Assembly: GCF_000711985.1 (NCBI RefSeq)
Contig: NZ_KL544006.1
Location: 124,001 to 188,000, forward strand
DNA from: Rheinheimera texasensis DSM 17496
GTDB taxonomy: Bacteria > Pseudomonadota > Gammaproteobacteria > Enterobacterales > Alteromonadaceae
Direction: 5' to 3'
DNA length: 64,000 nucleotides
Positions 55,404-64,000 of the stretch are shown piece by piece. Below the pieces are notes generated by a model. It was not told the DNA's origin. It searched no databases and was given only the letters and a program-made list of their open reading frames with translations. The translations under genes and the position numbers were made by a program. Position 1 is the stretch's first letter. The number at the start of each line of letters is the position of its first letter.

Positions 55404-57362
55404 ACCACCATTGCGGACAATTTGGCGCCCAATAGCCGCGCCGAGTACCTGCCAGTCGGTCAGATATAAACTGAAGCGGCTTTTCGCCCGGGTGATGGCG
55501 GTATAAATCAGTTCACGCGTCAGCACCGGGCTGTCGCTGGGTGGCAACAGCAAAATGGCATGCTGAAATTCCGAACCTTGTGATTTATGCACCGTCAGGG
55601 CAAACGCGCTTTCCAGCGGCGGCAACCTGCCCGGTAAAAACCAGCGGACTTTATAACCCTGTTGCTCATCGGGCTGCAAAAACGCCACGCGTAGTTCAGT
55701 CTGCCCGCTCTGAGCAGCACCTTGTACCGACAGACAAATGCCGATATCGCCATTCATCAGACCTGTGCTGTAATCATTTTGCAGCACTATCACAGGCCGG
55801 CCATGGTACCAGCCGCCTTGCCGCTTAATGAGATGCTGCTGGGCCAGATACTGCTCCAGCGCCTGATTCATCGTCTCCACGCCGGCCGGCCCTTGCCGCA
55901 CTGCGCACAGCAGCTGAACTTGTGTCAGCTGCTGATGTAGCAACAGCGCCTGCTGGTCGGCTTCTGCTGCGTCAACCGGTATTTGCAATAAATCCAGGTA
56001 TGGGTTCAGCCATGGCCTGAGGCTGGCACAAACGCCGGGGCCAGGCTGCTGCGTGCTCAGCAGCTGCACTGCGACATCATGTTGTTGGTCTACGTTGGCG
56101 GATAATTGTTGTAACCACGGCAGTGTCTGAGGGGCGCCGTTATTTACTGCCCGCGCCAGCTGACCAATGCCGCTGTCGGCGCCAAAACGATGGCTGTGAC
56201 GCAGCATCACCACCTGCTGATCCAGTGGGTCTGGCCGGGACGAGAGGAATGCCGGCGGCAATACCTGAGAGGTTAACGCCTCGAGCCACTGTGCGCTGTC
56301 TGCGCTGTATCCGCCAGCTTCGGCATGACGGCAAATCTCAGCCAGCACAGCGCCGGCTTCAACCGATGCCAGCTGGTCTTTGTCGCCGAGTAAGATCAGC
56401 CGGCATTGCGGCGGCAAAGCGCGCACCAGCGCGGCAAATAAACTGACGTCAAGCATTGAGGCTTCATCGACAATCACCACATCAGCCGGCAGCGGCTGAC
56501 CGGCGTGATACCGAAAGCCACTGCCATCCGGTTTGGGCGCGAGCAAGCGGTGGACAGTCTGGGCGCGCTGCGGCAACTGCGGCAAAAGATTGGCCAGTTG
56601 CGGCAACGCGGCCGCAAGCTTTGGCCTGGACTGTGCAAGTGACTCTGTTAAGCGCGCGGCAGCTTTACCGGTCGGCGCCGCCAGCACTATGTGTAAGCCA
56701 TCAGCCGCTTGTTGCAACAACAACAGCAGTAATTTCAGCACTGTGGTGGTTTTGCCGGTGCCGGGGCCACCGGTGATCACCGCAAAATAACTACTGGCAG
56801 CCAAAGCACAGGCTTGTTGCTGCCAGTCGATGTCATCGTTTGAAGCTGGAAACAGCATCGCCAACATCTGGCGCACACTGCCAGGGTCAAGTTGCTGGCG
56901 CAAAGCCTTATCGGCCTCGCGCCGGCTGGCGATAAAATCAGCGATGACGGCTTCGTCCTGTGCATAACGGCGTAAATAGAGGCGCTGGCCTTTCAGTACA
57001 AAAGGCTGCTCGCCTGCACAAGTATCGTTGGCAATTAATGCTGGATACTGCGCCAGCGCAGCAGCAACCTGACTTGGCGGATGCTCAAAGCAGAACTGCA
57101 GCAGCAACTGACTCTGACGGCGCTCCCGCAGCGCCAACGGCAATAGTTGCAAAGGCTCAGTAGCTGCGCTTTGTAAGTCTAAACACAAGTGGCCTTGCGC
57201 CAGCTGGCTGCTTGCCAGCATCAGGTACAGCAGCAGCGGCTCAGGTAAAGTCGCTGCCTGCGGTAAAGCCCGCAGCAGCGCGACATCAAGCGGTCGCAGT
57301 AACTTTGCCTGTTGCCACAAGCTCAGCTGTAATTCAAATTCAGCAGAAAAACGCAGTAACAT
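55389..57362 (-). CDS. recD: Exodeoxyribonuclease V subunit alpha
   Basis: A 657-residue SF1B helicase, the fast 5'-3' motor of RecBCD. The ATG at 57362 overlaps the recB stop as ATGA; an upstream frame to 57545 would lie inside recB. Walker A is ITGGPGTGKTTTVLKLL (~172), motif II is VVIVDEASMLD (~303), motif III LILLGDKDQLASVEAGAVL, and the C-terminal ALTVHKSQGSEFQHAILLLP and ELIYTAITRAKSRF. The N-terminal RecB-interacting domain is at ~1-150. Length is slightly above E. coli RecD (608). Confidence 0.95.
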   Translation of the reverse strand: MLLRFSAEFELQLSLWQQAKLLRPLDVALLRALPQAATLPEPLLLYLMLASSQLAQGHLCLDLQSAATEPLQLLPLALRERRQSQLLLQFCFEHPPSQVAAALAQYPALIANDTCAGEQPFVLKGQRLYLRRYAQDEAVIADFIASRREADKALRQQLDPGSVRQMLAMLFPASNDDIDWQQQACALAASSYFAVITGGPGTGKTTTVLKLLLLLLQQAADGLHIVLAAPTGKAAARLTESLAQSRPKLAAALPQLANLLPQLPQRAQTVHRLLAPKPDGSGFRYHAGQPLPADVVIVDEASMLDVSLFAALVRALPPQCRLILLGDKDQLASVEAGAVLAEICRHAEAGGYSADSAQWLEALTSQVLPPAFLSSRPDPLDQQVVMLRHSHRFGADSGIGQLARAVNNGAPQTLPWLQQLSANVDQQHDVAVQLLSTQQPGPGVCASLRPWLNPYLDLLQIPVDAAEADQQALLLHQQLTQVQLLCAVRQGPAGVETMNQALEQYLAQQHLIKRQGGWYHGRPVIVLQNDYSTGLMNGDIGICLSVQGAAQSGQTELRVAFLQPDEQQGYKVRWFLPGRLPPLESAFALTVHKSQGSEFQHAILLLPPSDSPVLTRELIYTAITRAKSRFSLYLTDWQVLGAAIGRQIVRNGGLRLD

Positions 57363-60300
57363 CAGCCAACTCCCTCTGCAGCACTGACACCGGTGTGAAG
57401 ATCTGAGCCTTGCAGTAACAGGCGTGCCGGCTTGGTGTCGCCAAGAAACAATGCATCCAAAGCGTGGATAAATTCGGCAGCAAAGGGCACTGCCAGCACC
57501 CCTTGGCCCTGCTCTTGTGGTACAGCACTGCCGCGTAAAAACCAATACAGAGCCGGGCCTATATGCTGCGCCGGTTCGTAGCCCACAAGACGGGCCGACA
57601 ATAAGCGGTGCAGCGCCAGGCCGTATAGAGCGGCCTGTAAATCGTAACGCGCTTCGAGCATCATCTGTTGCAGCTCTTTGGCATAGTAGCGGCCATCTTC
57701 GCGATAGTTACTTTTAAAATCAGCGACATAATAACGCTCACCATCAAACAGCGTCAGGTCGATAAAGCCTTTTAACATGCCGTTCAGCAGCCGCGGCTGC
57801 AGTTCAGGCCGTGCCATACCAGGCCATAACTGCTGCTGCACTAAAGCGTCCAGCAAGCGGATATCCACCCGCGCTGCCGGCAGCAGAAACTCCAGTTCGG
57901 CGATACAAGCCGGCACTGTCGCCAGCGACGCATTTTCTGCAACCGGTAATGGTTGTTGCAACAGCGTCATTAACCAGCTTGCGAGCTCCGCCACAGCCTG
58001 TGCCGCATCGGCAAATAACACCGGCTGCTCTTTGTCACTTTGCAGCATCAGCCGCTGCCAGCGGCCATCATGCTGGCGTCGGATCAATCCCTCCTGCGCT
58101 GCCGCAGCGACGAGTTGCTCCAGCAACAATGCCGGCTCGGCGACAACAGTAGCAAAGCCCTGCGCTGCGGCCCATTCCAGCTGCGCGTGTAAAAAAGTAC
58201 CGGGACCCGCGCCGCGGACAAATTGTTGGGCAAAGCCGGTTTGATCTGTACTTGGGCTAAAGGCAGTCGCCTCAGCAGCCCCCACCATCAACTCAGCAAT
58301 TTTACCGCCACTGGCGCTGTCATCCGGGCTGCTGGTTGGTGAGTTACTGACTTGCTGGCTATTTGTTTGCGGATGAGTTGCCTGAGTGCCGGGCGCTGCC
58401 AGCGCGCTGTAGCTGCTGATGACCCAGGCCGGCCTTGGCGCTATGCCCTGCAACTCAAATCCATCCGCAGCCGCGTTTTGCTGCGAAGCAGCGATATATC
58501 GCGGCGGCGCTTCAGTCTGTAAAGTACCAAGCCCAAAAGCTGGCGCAGCAGTTAGCGTCTCAGGCAGCCACTGTGTTTGTGGCGCCAGCACGCCGTCCGC
58601 GCACAGCAGGTAACCTAGCGCACTGCGCTCTTTCAGCGGCGCCAATGTGACCACGCAGCCGTGGCGCGCCCGTGTCAGCGCTACATAAAGTTTTCGCAGA
58701 TCTTCACCAAGCCGCTCCTGCTCTGCCCGGGCAAAACTTTGCTCGTCAAACCGGGTCGCGAGCTCGCGGGTGCCATCGGGCCGGTGCCAGCTATAAGGCA
58801 GTTTTTTCGAATCCAGCTCCCGCGCGGCCAGTAAAAACGGCAAAAATACCAGCGGGTATTCCAGGCCTTTGGATTTGTGGATAGTGACAATTTTCAGTAA
58901 AGCTTCATCGGATTCCAGCCGCAGTTTCAGTGCATCGGCGCCTAATTCACCCTCGCCCTGCAAATGATGTTGCAGATAGCGCAGCAATGCCGCTTCGCCA
59001 TCGAGCTGACGGGCCGCTTGCTGCAGCAGTTCCGCCAAATGGAATAAATCAGTGAGCTGACGCTCGGCATCAGGCCGGCGCGCCAGTTGCTGCACCAATG
59101 CAAAGTCTTGCAGCAAGCGATGCACCAGCGCCAGCACGCCCTGACTACGCCAGATTTGTTGATAGCCGATAAACCGCAGCTGCATTTGCTCCAGCGCCCA
59201 GTCATCCTGTTGTAGCGCCAGCAATTGCGTATAAGTCCAGCCCATCGCCGGGGTCGCCAATGCCGCTCTGAGTTTGCCGACATGGCGGGGTTCAGCGCAG
59301 GCGCTCAGCCATAAATACAATTCGCCGGCGAGTACACTGTCAAACACCGAGCCTTTGTCCGACAAATACACGGCCCGCACGTCGAGCGCCGCCAATTCCG
59401 CGCGAATAACATCCGCTTCCTGCTGATTGTTCACCAGCACGGCAATATCGGCAGGCTGCAGCGGGGTCAAGACACCGTCCGGCGCTAAAAAACCACAGCG
59501 CTGCTCGCGGGCCGCCTGCAATAAACTGACGATTTGCCAGGCGCAGTAGCGGGCACTTTGACTCAAATACGCGGCTTTACTGAGTGGTTTTTCGCTGCTG
59601 TCGAGCACGAGCCATTGCAGCGCCGGCAACGGCTTTGCATCCAGCACCAGCTGCTCAGCCCGGCCTTTGGCGTTGACTGGCAAAAACGGCAGTAAATCCG
59701 GCTGGTCGCGGAATAAAAACGCGCCTTTACCACTGTCGCGCTGTTCGGCTTGCTGGAACAACTGATTGACCGATTCGACCATAGCTGCAGTGGAACGAAA
59801 GTTAGTACCGAGCGAAAAATGCCGGCCTTGTGTTTGCTGTTTGGCGGCGAGATAAGTGTAAATATCAGCGCCACGAAAACCATAAATCGCCTGTTTCGGG
59901 TCGCCAATCAGCAATAAACCACAATCATCGCGCTGTGCTTCTGGCTGATAAATCCGGCTGAAAATACGCCACTGCAGCGGATCTGTGTCCTGAAATTCGT
60001 CAATCAGCGCTAACGGGAATTGCTGACGGATAATCGCCGCCAGCGCGTCGCCATTGTCGCCTTGCAAAGCGTTATCAAGCTGGCTGAGTAAATCATCAAA
60101 ACCAAGCTCAGCGCGTTGCTGTTTTAATAACTCAAACTGCTGACGCACCTGCGCCAGCGCATGCAGGCGCAGCGTGAAGCTGACATCAGGCAAATCGGTT
60201 AACGCCTGTGGTAAGCGCGCCATGGCATCAAAAGCCGGGTGCTGTGGCGGCGCACTTTTCCAGGCTTCAGCCATGCCGTCCGGCGTCAGCCGCTCCAGGC

Positions 60301-61147
60301 CTTTGCCTATCTCAGGCCAAACCAATTCAGCGTTATCACACCAATCCGTCAGCCCCTGTAGCCATTTCGCCACATAATCGGCGCGTAGTTTGGTGTTGTT
60401 GGTAAGACCCGCCGCCCGGCCCTGTTCAATCAGCGCGCCAAGTTCCGGCAGCCAGCCACGCCATGGCGCTTTTAACGCAGCGAGCTGCTCGCGGCGCTGA
60501 GTAATTTCCTGCTCCAGCAGCGTGTCCAAAGGCAAAGACGGCGCGACCAGCGCTTCCTGCCACAGCGGCAACAACGCCTGCCACAACTGCTCGGGACTGG
60601 CAAAACTCTGCTGATAACGCACAAATAACGGCAGCGGCAACGGATAAATTTCTGAGCGCCAGTAGTCCATCACCACTTGTTGCTGCAAGCTGCTCTGGTC
60701 GGTCACCAGCTCGTGTTCAAACTGACTGCCACAGGCAAAAGCGTGTTCACTGAGCATGCGCTTGGCCCAGCCGTGAATTGTCGCGACTGCCGCTTCATCC
60801 ATCCACTGCGCCGCTAAGTCGAGCTGCCGGGCGCATGCTGCGTGTTGCTCCGGCGTAAAAGCCGCCAGCAAGGCTTGAAGCGCCGCGTCTTCTGCCGGCA
60901 ATTCACCGGCAAACACCAGTGCAGCATCGCTTAACCGTTGCTGGATCCGGCCTTTGAGTTCAGCAGTGGCGGCTTCAGTAAAAGTAACAACCAGAATTTC
61001 GTCCGGCCGCAATGGCGCCGTCAGGCCGTGTCCCAGCACCAGGCGCAAATACAGTGCAGCAATAGTATAAGTTTTGCCGGTACCGGCACTGGCTTCAATC
61101 AGCGAAGTACCCTGTAACGGCAGATGCATAAAATTCAGTGGCTGCAT
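57362..61147 (-). CDS. recB: Exodeoxyribonuclease V subunit beta
   Basis: A 1261-residue helicase-nuclease, the 3'-5' motor and only nuclease of RecBCD. Walker A is IEASAGTGKTYTIAALYLRL (~18), motif II ALIDEFQDTDPLQWRIF, motif III LLLIGDPKQAIYGFRGADIY and LVTIHKSKGLEYPLVFLP-type motif V is present. The C-terminal nuclease domain has ELEFLLPAARVD and YYVADFKSNYRED (catalytic Asp and Lys). A Ser/Thr/Gln-rich linker near 58270-58400 joins helicase and nuclease parts. It overlaps recC by one base and recD by one base-step (ATGA type). Confidence 0.97.
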   Translation of the reverse strand: MQPLNFMHLPLQGTSLIEASAGTGKTYTIAALYLRLVLGHGLTAPLRPDEILVVTFTEAATAELKGRIQQRLSDAALVFAGELPAEDAALQALLAAFTPEQHAACARQLDLAAQWMDEAAVATIHGWAKRMLSEHAFACGSQFEHELVTDQSSLQQQVVMDYWRSEIYPLPLPLFVRYQQSFASPEQLWQALLPLWQEALVAPSLPLDTLLEQEITQRREQLAALKAPWRGWLPELGALIEQGRAAGLTNNTKLRADYVAKWLQGLTDWCDNAELVWPEIGKGLERLTPDGMAEAWKSAPPQHPAFDAMARLPQALTDLPDVSFTLRLHALAQVRQQFELLKQQRAELGFDDLLSQLDNALQGDNGDALAAIIRQQFPLALIDEFQDTDPLQWRIFSRIYQPEAQRDDCGLLLIGDPKQAIYGFRGADIYTYLAAKQQTQGRHFSLGTNFRSTAAMVESVNQLFQQAEQRDSGKGAFLFRDQPDLLPFLPVNAKGRAEQLVLDAKPLPALQWLVLDSSEKPLSKAAYLSQSARYCAWQIVSLLQAAREQRCGFLAPDGVLTPLQPADIAVLVNNQQEADVIRAELAALDVRAVYLSDKGSVFDSVLAGELYLWLSACAEPRHVGKLRAALATPAMGWTYTQLLALQQDDWALEQMQLRFIGYQQIWRSQGVLALVHRLLQDFALVQQLARRPDAERQLTDLFHLAELLQQAARQLDGEAALLRYLQHHLQGEGELGADALKLRLESDEALLKIVTIHKSKGLEYPLVFLPFLLAARELDSKKLPYSWHRPDGTRELATRFDEQSFARAEQERLGEDLRKLYVALTRARHGCVVTLAPLKERSALGYLLCADGVLAPQTQWLPETLTAAPAFGLGTLQTEAPPRYIAASQQNAAADGFELQGIAPRPAWVISSYSALAAPGTQATHPQTNSQQVSNSPTSSPDDSASGGKIAELMVGAAEATAFSPSTDQTGFAQQFVRGAGPGTFLHAQLEWAAAQGFATVVAEPALLLEQLVAAAAQEGLIRRQHDGRWQRLMLQSDKEQPVLFADAAQAVAELASWLMTLLQQPLPVAENASLATVPACIAELEFLLPAARVDIRLLDALVQQQLWPGMARPELQPRLLNGMLKGFIDLTLFDGERYYVADFKSNYREDGRYYAKELQQMMLEARYDLQAALYGLALHRLLSARLVGYEPAQHIGPALYWFLRGSAVPQEQGQGVLAVPFAAEFIHALDALFLGDTKPARLLLQGSDLHTGVSAAEGVG

Positions 61148-64000
61148 CAGACGGCTCCTGCATTCAACGGCGCTGCACCTAAAGCCTGCAGCAGCGGTTG
61201 TAATAAATCCTCGGCCAACGCCGGCGATAATTCGCGGTGCCAGAACAGGGAGAAATCAGCATAGGCACGGCGCAAATACGGATTGTGCTGCACCAAACCC
61301 GCGGTAAAACCTGTGCCGTCGTACATCTGCTGCAGTTTTTGCAGCTGTTTATCATCCATTTTGCTTTGCAGCCAGGCACCTGCCAGTTTCAGCACAAAAG
61401 GCAGCGGCTGTTGCATGCCTTGCAGATAACGGCCAAGCAAACGCTGCAACAGCGCTGCGGCGTCTTGGGCGTTCAGTGGCGGCAACACTAAGTCGCCATC
61501 CGGTGCCACTATATGCTGACGCACCGGCTGGCCGGCAGCGGCTGACAGCAACGCCATCAGCCAGGGCAATAGCAATGGCCCAAGCCGCCATTCACCGTCG
61601 CGTTGTAAGGCTTCGCTGTGCAGATGCAATTGCCACAGGCTGCCATCCGGCGCTTGTCGCAGTTGTTTGAGCCAGTCCTGCACCGTACATTCAATAACAA
61701 CGGTGGCAACAACTGCGCCTTCCGCCGGCTCCTCCATGTGATGCGCTGGCAAGATCAGGCCACAACGATAACGTAGCAATTGGAAATCCCGCGGCAATGC
61801 CGAGGTTGTTGCCAGTTGCCTGCTAAAGCGCTGCAATTGTTCCGGTAGTTGCTGTACCAGTGCGTCGCTGACCAAGACCCCGGCCGCACCAACCGGCAAT
61901 AAACCGGCGGCATCGGCCTGTTGCAGCTGCTGACGGATAAGCAAACTCCAGTCGTCACCGGAGGGAAGCTGTTGTTCACGCAGCTGCTGCGCCAGATTGC
62001 CAAACACTTGCTGCTGCAGCTGCCAGTGCGCCAAAGCATCGAGCACAAAAGCTTCATCGTCGCTTTGCGTTTCAGCCACAGCACGGAAAGTCACTTTCAG
62101 CCGCTGCTGAAAAAAACAGCGCACCGGATCGCGCAAAAAATCATGCAGCTGTGTCAGGTCCAGCGGTTGCTCCGGCACTTGCAATGGCAAGGGACTGTGG
62201 TCCTGAACCTCTGGTGCCGGCTGATAAAAACTGCGCCACTCACGCTGCCAGCTGCGTAGATCGCCACGCCGGTAACGCTCGCTGTAAGGTTTTAACGGAA
62301 AATCTTCGGTCAGCGCCGCCAGCAAATCGCTGTCATCGGCAAGCCGCCAGCCGCGGGCCAGATGGGCGCGTAATTGGGCCACTAACACACTGGGTTCGCG
62401 TTCGCTGTTGTCATGAATGCTGCGCCCGAGCCAACTGATCCGCAGCCGCTCGCGGGCCGACAACAAAGCTTCGAGCAATAGGTAACGGTCATCGTCACGC
62501 CGCGAACGGTCGCCAGGCCTGTGCTGCAGCGCCATCAAATCAAAATCCTGCCGCCGCTGCACGCGCGGGAAAGCACCATCCTGCATGCCGAGTAAATGTA
62601 CCTGGCGAAATGGAATAGCCCGCATCGGTAATAAAGAAGCAAAATTCACTGCGCCGGATAAAAAGCGCTGCTGCAGGCTGTTTTTTTCAAACTGGCCAAG
62701 CCAGGCACTGGCGACCACCGGCAGCGCCAGCGGCGTGTCGAGCCGACCGTTCTGGCAAGCCTGCAACCAGCTGACCAGTTCTTCTGTGAGCTGACGGCGC
62801 AGTAGCAGGCCCTGTTCGGTATCGGCGGCAAAAAAATCTTCCAGCAGCTGCAATAAGGTCTGATACCACTGTTCAGGCGTTTTCGCACCGGCACTTAACT
62901 GCCACCAGTCATCCAGCTGTTGCAGTAACAATGCCAGCTGACCGGCAAATTCCGCCTCCAGTCCCTGCACAGCGCTAAGCGGTGCAACCGCATCGGCGCC
63001 AAAGTCCGAAAGCGACGCTGCGTCGCCACAGGCGTAGCCCAGCAACATGCGTTTTAAAGCATGCATCAGACTAAATTGTTGATAATCAAAGCGAATGCCC
63101 AGGCTCTGCCGCTGTTCGCTGTGCAGCCCCCAATGCGCGCCAGCCTGCGTCAACCAGCTGCTAAGCCGCTCCACTGCTTGCGCATCCAGCGCAAATTTGG
63201 CTGCCAGTTCAGGCACCTGTAATAAGTCGATGATGTCGCTGACATAAAAGCGCTGCTGGCGGATATTCAGAAGATAATGCAGCGCCTGCAGCAGCGGTTG
63301 CTGCACAGTAGCGGCCTGATCGGCGATGGTAAACGGCAAATAACGGTCATCGTCACGGCGGTAACGGCCAAACACCGCATGAATCGCCGCGGCATATTCG
63401 TTAATATCCGGCACCATCACCATAAAATCACTGAAGTTCAGTGTCGGGTCGGCCTGCAGCTGCGCCAGCAGGTCATCATGCAACACTTCAAGTTCACGCA
63501 CGACACTGTGACAACGGGCGAAACATAACGAGCGGGCAGCGGTTAGATCCAGCGCCGGCCAGTGCTGGCGGCTGTCTGGTACATCACGCAGATCGAGTAT
63601 GTCCTGCTGCAATTGTCCGAGTAAGTGCGACGTATCATAGTCGCTGAATAGATCAATGCGCTCGCCGCGAAACAGCTGGCGAAATTGCTCGGTCTGGTCA
63701 AACTGATCAAGCAGCCGGATATAGTCACGTCCCTGTTTACCCCAGGCTGCCAGCAATGGATGACCGGCCGCACCGGATTTGACCTGCTGGCGAGTCCGGC
63801 CCCCCTGCGACTGCGGGTACAAATCTTTGTCGGCGATAATGTCCGCCCAGTAATGCTGACAGGGATTGTGCACGGCCAGCAAAATCTGCGTATAAGGTGC
63901 AATCGCAGCCAGCGCTTCGAGGCTTTGCTGCGACATGCTGCTGATGCCAAATAACATCACGCGGCGTGGCAGCTGCACTGGCCGCTTCACCTGCGAATAT
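61147..64000 (-). CDS. recC: Exodeoxyribonuclease V subunit gamma, 5' end beyond window
   Basis: Chi-recognising scaffold subunit of RecBCD. About 950 C-terminal residues are present and the reading frame stays open to the right edge, so the N-terminal ~170 residues are missing. The visible start RRVMLFGISSMSQQSLEALA and LAVHNPCQHYWADI match the E. coli region after its first helicase-like domain. Other blocks include LNFSDFMVMVPDINEYAAAI, FGRYRRDDDRYLPFTIADQ and VHLLGMQDGAFPRVQRRQDF. Together with recB and recD this is a complete, intact-looking operon order C-B-D. Confidence 0.95.
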   Translation of the reverse strand, partial: YSQVKRPVQLPRRVMLFGISSMSQQSLEALAAIAPYTQILLAVHNPCQHYWADIIADKDLYPQSQGGRTRQQVKSGAAGHPLLAAWGKQGRDYIRLLDQFDQTEQFRQLFRGERIDLFSDYDTSHLLGQLQQDILDLRDVPDSRQHWPALDLTAARSLCFARCHSVVRELEVLHDDLLAQLQADPTLNFSDFMVMVPDINEYAAAIHAVFGRYRRDDDRYLPFTIADQAATVQQPLLQALHYLLNIRQQRFYVSDIIDLLQVPELAAKFALDAQAVERLSSWLTQAGAHWGLHSEQRQSLGIRFDYQQFSLMHALKRMLLGYACGDAASLSDFGADAVAPLSAVQGLEAEFAGQLALLLQQLDDWWQLSAGAKTPEQWYQTLLQLLEDFFAADTEQGLLLRRQLTEELVSWLQACQNGRLDTPLALPVVASAWLGQFEKNSLQQRFLSGAVNFASLLPMRAIPFRQVHLLGMQDGAFPRVQRRQDFDLMALQHRPGDRSRRDDDRYLLLEALLSARERLRISWLGRSIHDNSEREPSVLVAQLRAHLARGWRLADDSDLLAALTEDFPLKPYSERYRRGDLRSWQREWRSFYQPAPEVQDHSPLPLQVPEQPLDLTQLHDFLRDPVRCFFQQRLKVTFRAVAETQSDDEAFVLDALAHWQLQQQVFGNLAQQLREQQLPSGDDWSLLIRQQLQQADAAGLLPVGAAGVLVSDALVQQLPEQLQRFSRQLATTSALPRDFQLLRYRCGLILPAHHMEEPAEGAVVATVVIECTVQDWLKQLRQAPDGSLWQLHLHSEALQRDGEWRLGPLLLPWLMALLSAAAGQPVRQHIVAPDGDLVLPPLNAQDAAALLQRLLGRYLQGMQQPLPFVLKLAGAWLQSKMDDKQLQKLQQMYDGTGFTAGLVQHNPYLRRAYADFSLFWHRELSPALAEDLLQPLLQALGAAPLNAGAV

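Noticed and set aside
1-64000. Search for CRISPR, IS elements, tRNA or rRNA
   Set aside because: No repeat-spacer pattern, transposase, or RNA gene was recognised by eye; a cloverleaf scan was not possible.

Overview
The window looks like a chromosomal segment of a free-living gammaproteobacterium of the Rheinheimera/Alishewanella/Alteromonadales type. This is inferred from the gene families: TonB-dependent receptor beside flavin-dependent halogenases, amylosucrase, a GlyGly-CTERM surface protein, DUF4826, leucine-dehydrogenase-type enzyme, RecBCD. No rRNA, tRNA, CRISPR array, insertion sequence or prophage was recognised.

Layout. 387-3491 is a large FG-GAP/VCBS surface protein with a GlyGly-CTERM tail, followed by a terminator and a decayed CocE/NonD-type hydrolase fragment. 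11513-4080 (minus) is a four-gene operon: TPR/outer-membrane barrel protein, FecR-domain protein, large cadherin-like protein with a propeller apparently inserted in one of its domains, and CHASE2 adenylate/guanylate cyclase. It looks like an envelope-sensing system with a cyclic-nucleotide output. An M20 peptidase and a PspC-domain protein follow. 14122-25557 is an alpha-glucan/sugar locus: amylosucrase and a Gfo/Idh/MocA oxidoreductase on plus; TonB-dependent receptor, two tryptophan-halogenase-like flavoproteins and a GH97 alpha-glucosidase on minus. A 14-bp palindrome close to CTTAATCGATTAAG lies upstream of both amylosucrase and the receptor operon, suggesting one LacI-type regulator.

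26019-42000 holds mostly housekeeping or poorly characterised genes: orphan solute-binding proteins, thioesterase, methyltransferase, DUF2799 lipoprotein, sulfatase-family membrane enzyme, DUF2238, RluA-type pseudouridine synthase, MgtC/DUF4010 protein, S9 peptidase, DUF4826, amino-acid dehydrogenase and YdcF-like protein. 42128-53023 is a surface-polysaccharide region: WecC, flippase, polymerase, chain-length protein, GT2, WecG/TagA, GT4, WecA, a second flippase and UppP. WecA and WecG/TagA, with WecC as sugar-nucleotide supplier, point to a GlcNAc-ManNAcA-type lipid-linked start, but the epimerase WecB is not here. The right end has an M24 peptidase, a divergent LysR regulator and recC-recB-recD (minus), with recC running off the right edge.

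The points most worth following are the halogenase/receptor/GH97 operon and its shared operator, the CHASE2-FecR-barrel operon, and a terminator-shaped hairpin lying inside the first codons of the second flippase.
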